Assembly: GCA_017847725.1 (NCBI GenBank)
Contig: JAGAXW010000025.1
Location: 68,067-132,066, forward strand
Origin: Prevotella sp.
GTDB lineage: Bacteria; Bacteroidota; Bacteroidia; Bacteroidales; Bacteroidaceae
Direction of reading: 5' to 3'
DNA: 64,000 nucleotides
A program made the translations under genes and the position numbers. The notes under the pieces were generated by a model. The model was not told the origin of the DNA. It did no database searches and saw only the letters and a program-made list of their open reading frames with translations. Shown piece by piece: positions 26,579 through 37,000 of this stretch. Within the stretch, counting starts at the first letter, position 1. Each line of letters starts with the position of its first letter.

Positions 26579-27826
26579 ATGAAGGAATTTGTTATTTCTG
26601 AGGCAAAGGCCGAAACGGCTGTGCTCGTGGGACTGATTACCCAGGAGCAGGACGAGGCCAAGACAAAAGAATATCTCGACGAGCTGGAGTTCCTGGCCGA
26701 TACGGCTGGCGCCGTCACTGTGAAACGCTTCACGCAGAAGGTGCAGGGCCCTAGCCAGGTAACATACGTCGGCAAGGGCAAGCTCGAAGAAATCAGACGC
26801 TACGTCATGGAGCGCGAGGAGGCTGACGACCCCGTGGGCATGGTCATCTTCGACGACGAGCTGACAGCCAAGCAGATACGTAATATAGAGAGCGAGCTGA
26901 AGGTGAAAATCCTCGACCGCACGTCGCTCATCCTCGACATCTTTGCCATGCGTGCACAAACCGCTGAGGCCAAGACGCAGGTGGAACTGGCGCAGTATCG
27001 CTATATGCTGCCCCGCCTGCAGCGCCTGTGGACTCACCTGGAGCGTCAGGGAGGCGGCTCGGGCAGTGGCGGCGGCAAGGGCAGCGTGGGACTGCGTGGC
27101 CCTGGCGAGACGCAGCTGGAGATGGATCGCCGTATCATCCTGCACCGCATCACCCTGCTCAAACAGCGACTGGAGGAGATAGACCGCCAAAAGACTACGC
27201 AGCGCAAGAACCGCGGACGCCTCATCCGTGTGGCCCTGGTGGGCTACACCAATGTGGGCAAGTCGACCATGATGAACCTGCTGGCCAAGAGCGACGTCTT
27301 TGCCGAGAACAAGCTCTTCGCTACGCTCGACACTACCGTGCGCAAGATGGTCATCGACAATCTGCCCTTCCTGCTGGCCGACACCGTGGGCTTCATCCGC
27401 AAGCTGCCCACCGACTTGGTAGACTCCTTCAAATCTACGCTCGACGAGGTGCGCGAGGCCGACCTGCTGGTACACGTCGTCGACATCTCGCATCCCGACT
27501 TCGAAGAGCAGATTAGGGTGGTCGAGCAGACGCTGGCCGACCTGGGCTGCCGGGAAAAACCGTCGATGCTGGTGTTCAACAAGATAGATGCCTACACCTG
27601 GACGCCGCAGGATGCCGACGACCTGACCGAGCCTACGCGCGAAAATATCTCGCTCGACGAGCTGCGCCGCACGTGGATGGCCAAGATGCAGGGCGACTGC
27701 CTCTTTATCTCGGCTCGCAACAAGGAGAACATCGACGAGCTGCGCAACGTACTTTATAATAAGGTACGCGAACTGCACGTACAGAAGTACCCCTACAACG
27801 ACTTCCTGTACACCATCGACGAGTAG
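26579..27826 (+). CDS. hflX: Ribosome-associated GTPase HflX
   Basis: A 415-residue GTPase. The N-terminal HflX domain includes VTYVGKGKLEEI and is followed by a glycine-rich linker (GGGSGSGGGKGSVG) and GPGETQLEMDRR near 174. The G domain follows with G1 GYTNVGKST near 221, the DTVGF switch, and VFNKID. HflX binds the 50S subunit and splits stalled or stressed ribosomes. It has its own promoter and no terminator before the DUF4954 gene 39 bp downstream. Confidence 0.94.
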   Translation: MKEFVISEAKAETAVLVGLITQEQDEAKTKEYLDELEFLADTAGAVTVKRFTQKVQGPSQVTYVGKGKLEEIRRYVMEREEADDPVGMVIFDDELTAKQIRNIESELKVKILDRTSLILDIFAMRAQTAEAKTQVELAQYRYMLPRLQRLWTHLERQGGGSGSGGGKGSVGLRGPGETQLEMDRRIILHRITLLKQRLEEIDRQKTTQRKNRGRLIRVALVGYTNVGKSTMMNLLAKSDVFAENKLFATLDTTVRKMVIDNLPFLLADTVGFIRKLPTDLVDSFKSTLDEVREADLLVHVVDISHPDFEEQIRVVEQTLADLGCREKPSMLVFNKIDAYTWTPQDADDLTEPTRENISLDELRRTWMAKMQGDCLFISARNKENIDELRNVLYNKVRELHVQKYPYNDFLYTIDE

Positions 27827-27865
27827 AAACTATACCAAACACAAATAACAAAAAAATATAGGATT

Positions 27866-29719
27866 ATGAATCACTACAGAAAACTGACTCAAGAGGAAAT
27901 CCAAGTATTGGAAAACAACAGTTGTTGGGCTGAGGACTGGCAGCGCGTTCTCGTGGCCGACGCCTTCTCGCCCTACGGCTTCCACCGCGTCGTCTTCTAT
28001 GGCGACATCCGCCTGGGCGTATTCGAGAAGCAGGTGGAGGTGACCAGTGGATTCACCAAGCATGCCGGCATCAATGACGCCACCCTGCGCAACGTCACCG
28101 TTGGCGACAACTGCCTGATAGAGAAGGTGGGCAACTTCATCAACAACTATACCATCGGCGACGACTGCTACATCTCCAACATCTCGACCATGGAGACCAC
28201 CGAGGGTGCCACCTACGGCGAGGGCCACCTTATCTCCGTGCTCAACGAGATGGGCGACGGCAACGTGGTGCTCTTCCACGACCTCAACTCCCAGTTGGCA
28301 GCTTTCATGGTGAAATATTTCAAGGACAAGCAGCTCAAGGACAACATCATACGACTCATCAACGAGGAGATACGTTTCACGCAGCCCCAGCAGGGCACCA
28401 TTGGCAACGGTGTCAAGATTATCAACTCGAAGGAGATTACCAACACCGTGGTGCGCGACGACTGCGAAATCAACGGTGCGGCACGCCTCAGCGACTGTAC
28501 CATCATGTCGTCGAAGGATGCCAGCGTCTACATCGGTACGGGCGTCATCTGTGAGAACTCCATCATCTGCAACGGCTGCAGCATCACCAACTCGGTGAAG
28601 ATGCAAGACTGTTTCGTGGGCGAGGCCTGCCAGATTACCAACGGCTTCACGGCCGAGGCCAGCGTCTTCTTTGCCAACAGCTATATGGCCAACGGCGAGG
28701 CCTGTGCCGCCTTCTGCGGACCCTTCTCGGCCTCCCACCACAAGTCGAGCCTGCTCATCGGCGGCGAGTTCTCGTTCTACAATGCCGGCTCGAACACCAA
28801 CTTCTCCAACCACGCCTACAAGATGGGCCCCATGCACTACGGTACGCTGGAGCGCGGCTCCAAGACCGCCTCGGGCGCTTACGTGCTGATGCCGGCCAAG
28901 ATAGGTGCTTTCTCCGTATGCTTCGGCAAGCTGATGAACCACCCCGACATGCGCTGTCTGCCCTTTGCCTACCTGCTGGCCTATGGCGAGACCATGTACA
29001 TCGTGCCGGGTCGTAACATCACCACCGTGGGCCTCTACCGCGACATCAAGAAGTGGCCCAAGCGCGACAAGCGTGCCGCCTCGTCGCGCAAGAGCATCAT
29101 CAACTTCGACTGGCTCTCTCCCTTCACCGTGGGCGAGATTGTCGAGGGCAAGAAGATTCTGGAGTCGTTGCGCCAGGCCGGTGGCAAGAATGTGTCGAGC
29201 TACAACTTCCAGGAGTACATCATCCAGGCCACGTCGCTCAAGAAGGGCATCAAATACTATGACATCGCCCTGCGCATCTATATGGGTGCCGTGCTGAAGC
29301 GCGCCACCAAGGACGGCTTCCTCGGCAAGCCCGTCACCACCGTCGGCCAGGGCAAGTGGAACGACCTCTCGGGTCTGCTGCTACCCGCCAGTGAGGAGCA
29401 GCGCCTGCTCGACGACATCAAGAGCGGTTCCATCGAGAGCGTGCGCGACGTGCTCAACCGCTTCCACGACATCAACAGCCACTATCGCGAGTACCAGTGG
29501 GCATGGACCTACCAGCTCATCCTCGACTACTACGGGCTCACCGAGCTGACCGACGCCGACCTCGCCCGCATCCGCGAGGACTATGTCCGTGCACGCCGTG
29601 CCTGGATTGCCGAGATTCGTAAGGATGCCCAGAAGGAGTTCGACATGGGTGATGTCGAGCAGGAGGTATTCGACGACTTTATTTCCAAACTTGATCACGA
29701 AATAGATTATGAAGACTAA
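27866..29719 (+). CDS. DUF4954 protein with left-handed beta-helix
   Basis: A 617-residue protein conserved in Bacteroidetes and spirochaetes as DUF4954. The central 300 residues contain hexapeptide-like repeats (ATLRNVTVGDNCLIEKVGN, YTIGDDCYISNIST, SIICNGCSITNSV) typical of a left-handed beta-helix, as in acyl- and nucleotidyl-transferases. The C-terminal 200 residues are helical and charged. No signal peptide is present, so it should be cytoplasmic. Function unknown; a sugar-nucleotide or acyltransferase link is only a guess from the fold. The last 11 bases overlap the start of the M16 peptidase gene. Confidence 0.85.
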   Translation: MNHYRKLTQEEIQVLENNSCWAEDWQRVLVADAFSPYGFHRVVFYGDIRLGVFEKQVEVTSGFTKHAGINDATLRNVTVGDNCLIEKVGNFINNYTIGDDCYISNISTMETTEGATYGEGHLISVLNEMGDGNVVLFHDLNSQLAAFMVKYFKDKQLKDNIIRLINEEIRFTQPQQGTIGNGVKIINSKEITNTVVRDDCEINGAARLSDCTIMSSKDASVYIGTGVICENSIICNGCSITNSVKMQDCFVGEACQITNGFTAEASVFFANSYMANGEACAAFCGPFSASHHKSSLLIGGEFSFYNAGSNTNFSNHAYKMGPMHYGTLERGSKTASGAYVLMPAKIGAFSVCFGKLMNHPDMRCLPFAYLLAYGETMYIVPGRNITTVGLYRDIKKWPKRDKRAASSRKSIINFDWLSPFTVGEIVEGKKILESLRQAGGKNVSSYNFQEYIIQATSLKKGIKYYDIALRIYMGAVLKRATKDGFLGKPVTTVGQGKWNDLSGLLLPASEEQRLLDDIKSGSIESVRDVLNRFHDINSHYREYQWAWTYQLILDYYGLTELTDADLARIREDYVRARRAWIAEIRKDAQKEFDMGDVEQEVFDDFISKLDHEIDYED

Positions 29720-32603
29720 ACTCTTATTGCTATTCTGCTTTTTTGCACTTTTACCCTTATCCGCCCGTAACTACGAGCAGGTGGCTGGCGACCTGACAAA
29801 GACGCGCATCTACACCCTGCCCAACGGGCTCAAGGTGTACCTCTCCGTCAACAAGGAGAAGCCGCGAATACAGACCTATATCGTCGTGCGCACCGGATCG
29901 AAGAACGACCCTGCCGAGACCACCGGACTGGCCCACTACCTGGAGCACCTCATGTTCAAGGGCACCCGGCAGTTCGGCACCAACAACGTGCAGGCGGAGG
30001 CTCCGCTGCTCGACGACATTGAGCAGCGCTACGAGCGCTACCGCAAGCTGACCGACCCCGACGCCCGCCGACAGGCCTATCACGAGATTGACAGCGTCAG
30101 CCAGCTGGCAGCCCGCTACTTCATCCCCAACGAGTATGACAAGCTGATGGCTGCCATCGGAGCCAAGGGCACCAACGCCTTTACCTCCAGCGACTATACC
30201 TGCTATGTCGAGGACATCCCCTCCAACGAAATCGACAACTGGGCCCGCATTCAGGCCGACCGCTTCCAGAACATGGTCGTCCGCGGCTTCCACACCGAGC
30301 TGGAGGCCGTCTACGAGGAGTATAATCTCTACCTCAGCGACGACAGCGACAAGACACGGCAGGCCCTGGGCCTGAAGCTCACGCCCACGCACCCCTACGG
30401 CACGCAGACCACCATCGGTACGCAGCAGCACCTGAAGAACCCCTCGATAGTCAACATCAAGAACTATTTCAAGAAGTGGTACGTGCCCAACAATGTGGCC
30501 ATCTGCATGGCTGGCGACTTCGACCCGGAGCGCACCGTCGACATCCTGGAGCGCTATTTCGGCAGTTGGCAGCCCGGTGCTGACGTCGCCCAGCCCGTAT
30601 TCCCCGTCCAGCGTCCACTGACAGCCCCTGCCGACACCACCGTCGTCGGTCAGCAGGCAGAGCAGGTGTGGGTAGGTTGGCTCGCCCACAAGGCCTCCGA
30701 CCTGCAGTGCGACACGCTCGACGTCATCGACCACATGCTCAGCAACAGCCATGCCGGCATCCTCGACCTCAACCTCAACCAAAACATGCAGGTGCAGGTA
30801 GCCGCCGCCGGCCAGCTGAACCGGCAGGACTACTCCACGTTTGTCCTGTTAGGCATGCCCCGCCCGGGCCAGTCGCTACAGGAGGTGCGTGCCCTCCTGC
30901 TTGCCCAGATAGACAGTCTGAAGCAGGGCCGCTTCTCTGACGACCTGCTGCCCTCTGTCGTCAACAACATGAAGCTCAGCTACCAGAAATCGCTGGCCGA
31001 CAACAAATGGCGCACCAGTCAGCACCTCGACGCCTTCATCAACGGCCAGTCGTGGCAGCAGCATGTCGGCAAGCTGCAGCGCATCGCCGCCATGAGCAAG
31101 CAGCAGGTGGTCGACTTTGCCCGCCGCTTCTTCACCGACGGCTATGCCACCGTCTTCAAGCGCCAGGGCGTCGACTCTCTCCAGCAGAAGATAGAGAAGC
31201 CCGCCATCACGCCCATTCCCACCAACCGCGACCTGGTGAGCCCGTTCGTGCGTGAGATACAGAACAGCAAGGTGGAGCCCATCCAGCCCCAGTTTGTCGA
31301 CTTCCACCGCGATCTCACCGTCGGCCAGGTGCACAAGGGACTGCCTCTGCTCTATAAGCACAACGACGACGACGACCTCTTCACCCTCACGTTCCGCTAC
31401 GAATTCGGCCACGAAGACGACAACCGCTACAACGTCGCTGCCAACTATCTCGACTACGTGGGCACCGACCGCCTCACGGCCAGCCAGGTCAAGCAGCAGT
31501 TCTACCGACTGGCCTGCAACTATAGCATCAATGTCTACGCCGACCACCTCACCGTCAGCCTCAACGGTCTGTCCGAGCATATGGCCGAAGCCCTGCAGCT
31601 CCTCGAGGAGGTGATGCAGAACGCCCGTGCCGACCGTGAGTCGTACGACCAGTATGTCAGCTTGCTGCTCAAGTCGCGCGACGACGACAAGCTTGACCAG
31701 CCCACTTGCTTCGACTACCTCTACCAATATGGTGCCTACGGGCCCCACAACATGCGTCGCAGCAACATGAGCGCCCAGCAGCTGCGCCAGGCCGACCCCC
31801 AACAGTTGCTCGACCTGCTCAAGGGACTGCGCCAGCTGCAGCACCGCGTGCTCTATTATGGTCCACTGTCGCAGCGCGAGGCCGTGGCCGCCGTCAACCG
31901 CTACCACCCGACGCCCAGGCGACTGGCCGCCGTGCCTCAGGGACAGCCCTTCGTGACACAGTCCACGCCGCAGAACGAGATACTCCTCGCCCCCTTCCAG
32001 GCCAAGAACATCTATCTACGCATGTATCACAACGAGCAGCGCCCCCTGCATGTCGACGAGGCTGCCGTGCAGACCGTCTTCAACGAGTATTTCGGCGGCG
32101 GCATGAACGGCATCGTGTTCCAGGAACTTCGCGAGGCCCGCGGCCTGGCCTACAGCGCCATGGCCCAGTATGTACGCCCCGCCAAGGCCGACCAGTCTGA
32201 ATACTATCTCGCCCACATCATCTCGCAGAACGACAAGATGATGGACTGCATCCGCCAGTTCCATCAGATACTGGACACCATCCCGCAGTCAGAGGCTGCC
32301 TTCCAGATAGCCAAGGAGGCCGTCAGCAAGCAACTGGCCTCGCAGCGCACCACCAAGTACGGCGTCTTTGGAGCCTATCTGCGTGCCCAGCGACTCGGTC
32401 TCGACTATGACCTCTCGCAGAAAATCTATGAGCAGCTGCCGTCGCTCACCCTTCAGGACATCGTCCGCTTCGAGCAGCAGTGTATGAGCCGCCAGCCCTA
32501 CCGCTATATTCTGCTCGGCGACGAGAAGGAGCTCGACATGAAGTCGCTCGAGCAGCTGGCTCCCGTGCGCCGCCTCACGTTAGAAGAGGTGTTCGGCTAT
32601 TAG
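29709..32603 (+). CDS. M16-family zinc metallopeptidase (two-lobed, exported)
   Basis: A 964-residue periplasmic protease. The signal peptide covers residues 1-19. The inverted zinc motif HYLEHLMFKG supplies His76, Glu79 and His80, and the third ligand glutamate lies in TELEAVYEEYN about 75 residues later. The second, inactive M16 lobe with GLAYSAMAQYV lies near the C-terminus, so the full clam-shell architecture (about 950 residues, pitrilysin-like) is present. It probably degrades peptides in the periplasm. The overlap with DUF4954 suggests co-translation, and a terminator follows. Confidence 0.92.
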   Translation: MKTKLLLLFCFFALLPLSARNYEQVAGDLTKTRIYTLPNGLKVYLSVNKEKPRIQTYIVVRTGSKNDPAETTGLAHYLEHLMFKGTRQFGTNNVQAEAPLLDDIEQRYERYRKLTDPDARRQAYHEIDSVSQLAARYFIPNEYDKLMAAIGAKGTNAFTSSDYTCYVEDIPSNEIDNWARIQADRFQNMVVRGFHTELEAVYEEYNLYLSDDSDKTRQALGLKLTPTHPYGTQTTIGTQQHLKNPSIVNIKNYFKKWYVPNNVAICMAGDFDPERTVDILERYFGSWQPGADVAQPVFPVQRPLTAPADTTVVGQQAEQVWVGWLAHKASDLQCDTLDVIDHMLSNSHAGILDLNLNQNMQVQVAAAGQLNRQDYSTFVLLGMPRPGQSLQEVRALLLAQIDSLKQGRFSDDLLPSVVNNMKLSYQKSLADNKWRTSQHLDAFINGQSWQQHVGKLQRIAAMSKQQVVDFARRFFTDGYATVFKRQGVDSLQQKIEKPAITPIPTNRDLVSPFVREIQNSKVEPIQPQFVDFHRDLTVGQVHKGLPLLYKHNDDDDLFTLTFRYEFGHEDDNRYNVAANYLDYVGTDRLTASQVKQQFYRLACNYSINVYADHLTVSLNGLSEHMAEALQLLEEVMQNARADRESYDQYVSLLLKSRDDDKLDQPTCFDYLYQYGAYGPHNMRRSNMSAQQLRQADPQQLLDLLKGLRQLQHRVLYYGPLSQREAVAAVNRYHPTPRRLAAVPQGQPFVTQSTPQNEILLAPFQAKNIYLRMYHNEQRPLHVDEAAVQTVFNEYFGGGMNGIVFQELREARGLAYSAMAQYVRPAKADQSEYYLAHIISQNDKMMDCIRQFHQILDTIPQSEAAFQIAKEAVSKQLASQRTTKYGVFGAYLRAQRLGLDYDLSQKIYEQLPSLTLQDIVRFEQQCMSRQPYRYILLGDEKELDMKSLEQLAPVRRLTLEEVFGY

Positions 32604-32668
32604 CCCTTTGGCAGCGTGGCGATTCCGCAGGTAGCAATCCTACCATGCGAAATCAAAAAGTTACCCTT

Positions 32669-32721
32669 CCGTCACCCTTCCTTCACCCGTTGCGGTGAAG
32701 GAGGGGTGACGGTCGTTTTTT
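32669..32721 (+). terminator. Terminator after M16 peptidase gene, with REP-like palindrome
   Basis: A long palindrome (32669-32677 with 32704-32712; 32681-32687 with 32694-32700) is followed by TCG and six T. It can end the hflX-DUF4954-M16 transcript. Its sequence (GTCACCC, CTTCACCC types) also looks like a dispersed REP element. Confidence 0.7.
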
Positions 32722-32765
32722 CGCAAAAGCGCTTACTGTTTTCCGACCCTGCAAGTGGGAAATCT

Positions 32766-33893
32766 CTATTTACACATGGCCTGGAGCCACAACGCGAAGA
32801 ACTTGTCGTAGACCTCGTAGACACCCAGCGTGCTGGTTACGAAGTTCTTTTCCAGCAGTCCCTTGATGGCCGACTGCACGCTGCTGCTGCCCGGCAGGTG
32901 ATACTTGCGGATGAAGTTGGAGGATGTCAGGTTCTGTGCCTTCCCCTCTTTGCTGATGGCTATGAGCAGTTCCTTCTGCTTTGGCGGCAACTGGAACAGG
33001 GTCGACTGGTAGGTGAATTCATTTGCCCTCAGAATATTGCTGATGGCCAGCGGCACCATGTCGGGTGTGCACTCCTCCCCGCTGGCCGTCATGGAGAAGA
33101 GCTCGTTCAGGACGCGCTGCAGATACCAGGTTATGCCGTCGAACTGCTGGTAAACGACAGCTACCGACGCTGGTAGCAGGTGCTTTCCGGCCTCCTCGAA
33201 ATGCGAGGTGGCAAAGTGGCAGTATGTGTCCTGCGGTATGCTGTTGAGCGACATCAGTGTGGCACTCTGGTAGAAGGGGCGTGACGGGCTGACAAAGATT
33301 TCGCCCATCATCGTACGCTGTGAGCCAGAGAAAATGAACTGTGCGTTGCGGCAGTGCTGTACGTATGTGCGCAGCAGGGCTTCGACGTTGGTGTCGCTAT
33401 AGTTGCTCACCGTCTGGAACTCGTCGATGGCAACGATGCACGGCTTGTCCGCCTCGCCGATGTAGCGGAAAATCTCGTCGAGCGTGGTCCTTGGCTGTTT
33501 GATGTTGCCTATCTCCAGGTTCCACGACGGGTTGCCCATGGCATCGAAGCTGACACCGGTGCGTAGCGACGTGAGGACGTCGACAAAGCGTTGCATCACC
33601 TTGGCTCCCCTCGGGCGTAGTGCCGCCAGCATGGTGGTGCTCATCGCCAGCACCATCTCCTCGAAGTTCTTGGTGGCATAGATGTCGATGAGGAATGTGT
33701 AGTATCTGCCGGCAATGTCTTTCCGGTGGAACAGGTTTTCCACCAGTCCCGTCTTGCCAATGCGCCGCGGGGCGATGAGTGCCACGTTATTGCCGTTGGT
33801 GATGAGCCGCTTCAGCTCTTCTGTCTCTTCCTTGCGGTCGCAGAAATACTTCTCCGACTCATATCCGTAGAGGATAAAGGGATTGTTAATCAT
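32766..33893 (-). CDS. AAA-family ATPase with C-terminal winged helix
   Basis: A 375-residue protein of the archaeal-type ATPase group common in Bacteroidetes. It starts MINNPFILYGYESEKYFCDR, has Walker A ALIAPRRIGKTGL near residues 38-50 and Walker B PCIVAIDEFQTVSNY near 150. It ends with a small winged-helix-like domain (ELLIAISKEGKAQNLTSSNF). Such genes are often solitary and variably present between strains; the function is unknown, and a STAND- or DNA-related role has been suggested for the group. A minus-strand TATCTTTG lies at 33915-33922. It is not part of the glycosidase operon, which ends just beyond. Confidence 0.8.
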   Translation of the reverse strand: MINNPFILYGYESEKYFCDRKEETEELKRLITNGNNVALIAPRRIGKTGLVENLFHRKDIAGRYYTFLIDIYATKNFEEMVLAMSTTMLAALRPRGAKVMQRFVDVLTSLRTGVSFDAMGNPSWNLEIGNIKQPRTTLDEIFRYIGEADKPCIVAIDEFQTVSNYSDTNVEALLRTYVQHCRNAQFIFSGSQRTMMGEIFVSPSRPFYQSATLMSLNSIPQDTYCHFATSHFEEAGKHLLPASVAVVYQQFDGITWYLQRVLNELFSMTASGEECTPDMVPLAISNILRANEFTYQSTLFQLPPKQKELLIAISKEGKAQNLTSSNFIRKYHLPGSSSVQSAIKGLLEKNFVTSTLGVYEVYDKFFALWLQAMCK

Positions 33894-33914
33894 AGTCGTT
33901 ACGCTTTACGGATG

Positions 33915-33922
33915 CAAAGATA
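33915..33922 (-). promoter_or_regulatory. -7 promoter element for AAA ATPase gene
   Basis: TATCTTTG on the minus strand, about 22 bp before the start codon at 33893, inside an AT-rich spacer with an imperfect AT palindrome (about 33934-33972). Confidence 0.68.
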
Positions 33923-34018
33923 ATTATTATACTTTAATTACCGTATTATGATTATTATCTTATAATAATTATTAACGTTGCACGCTTGGCTGCTGCCCGC
34001 CTTGCTCCCATTTCCGGA

Positions 34019-37000
34019 CTATTGTATCTCCAGCTCCTTAAACTCCACGTCGCGGGTGTCGACGTGCAGGGTGTAGGTGCCGGCATTGATCTGGGTGCCG
34101 GTGGTGGTAGAGAGCATTTTGAACTTGTTGGGCGTGGGCGGGAAGGTGACGACGCGGTCGACGAGCACCGTGCGCTTGGAGTCGGTGAGGGTCATCCGGG
34201 CGCTGACGGGCTGCCCCGTGGTGTTCTTGTAGCGGAAGCGCAGGGCATACTCCTGACCGAGGCCGGGCTTGATGACGAAGGTGCCGGTCTTGGTGGGCTG
34301 ACAGATGGTGGCGGGGCGGGCCTCGGTGTCCTTCGGCAGTTCCTCCTTCGGCAGCTTGGCAATGGTATCGGTGTCGAGGCGGCTCCATACGATGGACGAC
34401 GGACGGCTGGCTGTAGGCGTGGGTCTGAGGCTGGCTACGGCGATGCCGCAGATGAGGGCCTGACCGGCTTTGACCTCGGGGAAGGAGATGTGCAGGCGAC
34501 CGTCCTTGGCTTTGGCGGTGACGACGCGCTTCAGCGAACCGCAGTAGCCGGCCTCGGCCCACGGGTCGAGGTCGTCGACGACGGTCTGGCCGTTGACGGC
34601 GACGTCGAAGATGCGCAGTCCCTCGTAGTCGGCCGTCTCAGAGGCGTCGCGACCGTGCCAGGGCTCGACGAAGTAGAGCTCGACGCGGTAGTCGCCGTCG
34701 GCTACGGGCAGGTCGTACCACAGGCGGTGGCGTCCGTAGCGGAAGTGCTGGAACAGCTCGTCGCTTCGCGTGCCGCGGATGTCGGCAGTGATGCGTCGCT
34801 GCGAGGCCTGCAGGGCATTGACGCCCTCGAAGTCCTGGCCCCACGAGTGGCTGAAGAGGGTGTCGTCGGCCACCCACTGCTGGCCGTACTCGTCGGTAAA
34901 GGCATCGCCGCCGCAGTTGATGCGGTAGAGGTAATGGTAGCCGTCGGCTCCTTTGACGAGGTCGCGGTTACGGTCGGCGGCTACGGGGAGGGTGCCCGTG
35001 GCGGGAGCGGCGGCATAGCGCCGACGGTACATGTAGTAAGCCTCTGTGGGCTCCTCCCATGTGGTGACCAGTCCCTTGTAGTTGATGGGGCCTATCTTGT
35101 CCACACGGCGCAGGGCGCCGTCGGGCTGCACGCGGCCGGGGTTGTCGTGTGAGTTGAATATCCATTGGAAGTGGCCGCATACGCCGCTATTACCCGACGG
35201 AGAACCGTCGGGAATGGTGTCGGCGAAGGCCTTCTCGGCCAACTGGGCTTTCTTCTCCAGCAGGCGGGTGAACGACTCCTCGCTGTATTTGGCGTCGCCG
35301 TGCAGGTCGAGGGTGCGCCAGGCACCGTATTCGCCGTTGAGCAATTGCTCGGGGCGGCTCAGTTCGTTGTCGTAGTTGTCGGCCGAGCCGCCGTAGGTGC
35401 CGCTCCAGTTCTGTATGACGTTCCAGTCGGTGCCCTCGCCGCCGTTGCAGGTGGTGATGGCGCGCTGGTCGCGGCAGGTGGGGTCGAGGCTTCGGATGAT
35501 GTTAGCGCACTCTTGGGCAAAGGCCTTGGGCAGCACGCTCTCGTTCTGCAGTCCCCAGAGGATGACGCTGGGCGAGTTGCGGCGCTCCTTGATCCAGCGC
35601 ACGAGCAGCCGCTTGAAGTTGTCGCGGAACTGGGGCGTGTCGTACCAGATGTGGGCCGAGAACTGGCTCCAGAAGAGCATGCCCTGCTCGTCGAAGAGCT
35701 GCTGATAGAGCAGGTTGTGGGGCTGGTGGGCCTCGCGGAAGGCGTTGAAGCCGGCGTTGCGTATCTGTTTGACGCGTGAGCGAATCTGCTCGGGGCTGAA
35801 GGCGTGGCTCTGGCCCAGCAGGTGCTCATACTCGCAGGTGCCGTTGATGAAGGTGGGCGTGCCGTTGAGGTAGAAGCGGTGGTCGCCGTCCTTGCGCAGT
35901 ACGGGCCATGAGACGCAGCGGATGCCGAAGGGCGTACGCACCTCGTCGGTGGTCTTGCCTTCGCGCTTGACCATGGTGGTCAGGGTGTAGAGGTAGGGGT
36001 CGGCCAGGCTCCAGCGGTGGGCTCCCTCGATGCGCTCGGCGTGGCGCAGCGTCTGGCTCTGGCCGGCGGCGAGGGTGAGGGTGGCGGCGTGGCGGAACAC
36101 CTGCTTGCCGGAGGCCAGCGTGAACTTGTTGACCAACTCGATGGTCTGGGCCTCGCGGGTGTAGTTCTTCACCTCGGTCTCAATGAAGACGCTGTCGCAG
36201 GCGGCATTGTTCCAGATGTGGACTCCGAAAGGCTCGATGCGCACGGCGTCCGTCTCGACGAGGCTGACGGGGCGGAAGATGCCGAAGGGCTGGCTACCCT
36301 CGGAGAAGCCCCACTCGCTACTGCATCCGCCGCACACCCACGGCGAGGCGGTCTGCATGGCGGGGTGGTCGACGTCGACCGTCAGCCGGTTGCTGCCGTT
36401 CCGCAGGTGGTCGGTGACATCCAGCGTCCAGACGGTACGCCCGACAAGCTCCTTGGGATAGCGGTGACCGTTCAGCGTGACGGTGGCGTAGGTGCCTACG
36501 CCCTCAAACTGCAGGAAGTAGCGGCGTCCCTCGCGCTTCTCGCAGTCGAACACCTTATTATATATTGCCGTACCGTGCAGGTTGCCGTGGCGCAGCTGGC
36601 GGTAGCCGTAGTAGTCGTCGAAGTTGTGGGGCAGACTGACGGTGGCGACGGTGGTGTCGCGCCCTGCTGTGGCGCGTGCCTGCCAGCCGTCGTTGAGCAG
36701 GGTCGTGGTGCGGCGCCCTTTTCGCTCGGGGGCAGGGAATCCCACTGCCGAGCGGCCCATGGGCACACTGGTGGCTACGGCGATGCCGCGCTGCTGGTCG
36801 TTGTTGACGGCACAGTAGAAGTGGTAGACGACGCCGTCGTGCTTCACCACATAGCTCTTGTGGGCAAACATCTCGTCGTAAGGCTTGGAGGGCACGATGA
36901 GGTCGGCGCCCGTCCAGTCTTGCCAGTGTATGAGATCGCGGCTGACGGCGAAGGTGTTGTAGGCATTGTATTTGCGTGCGGGGTTGTAGGCCGAGAAGTA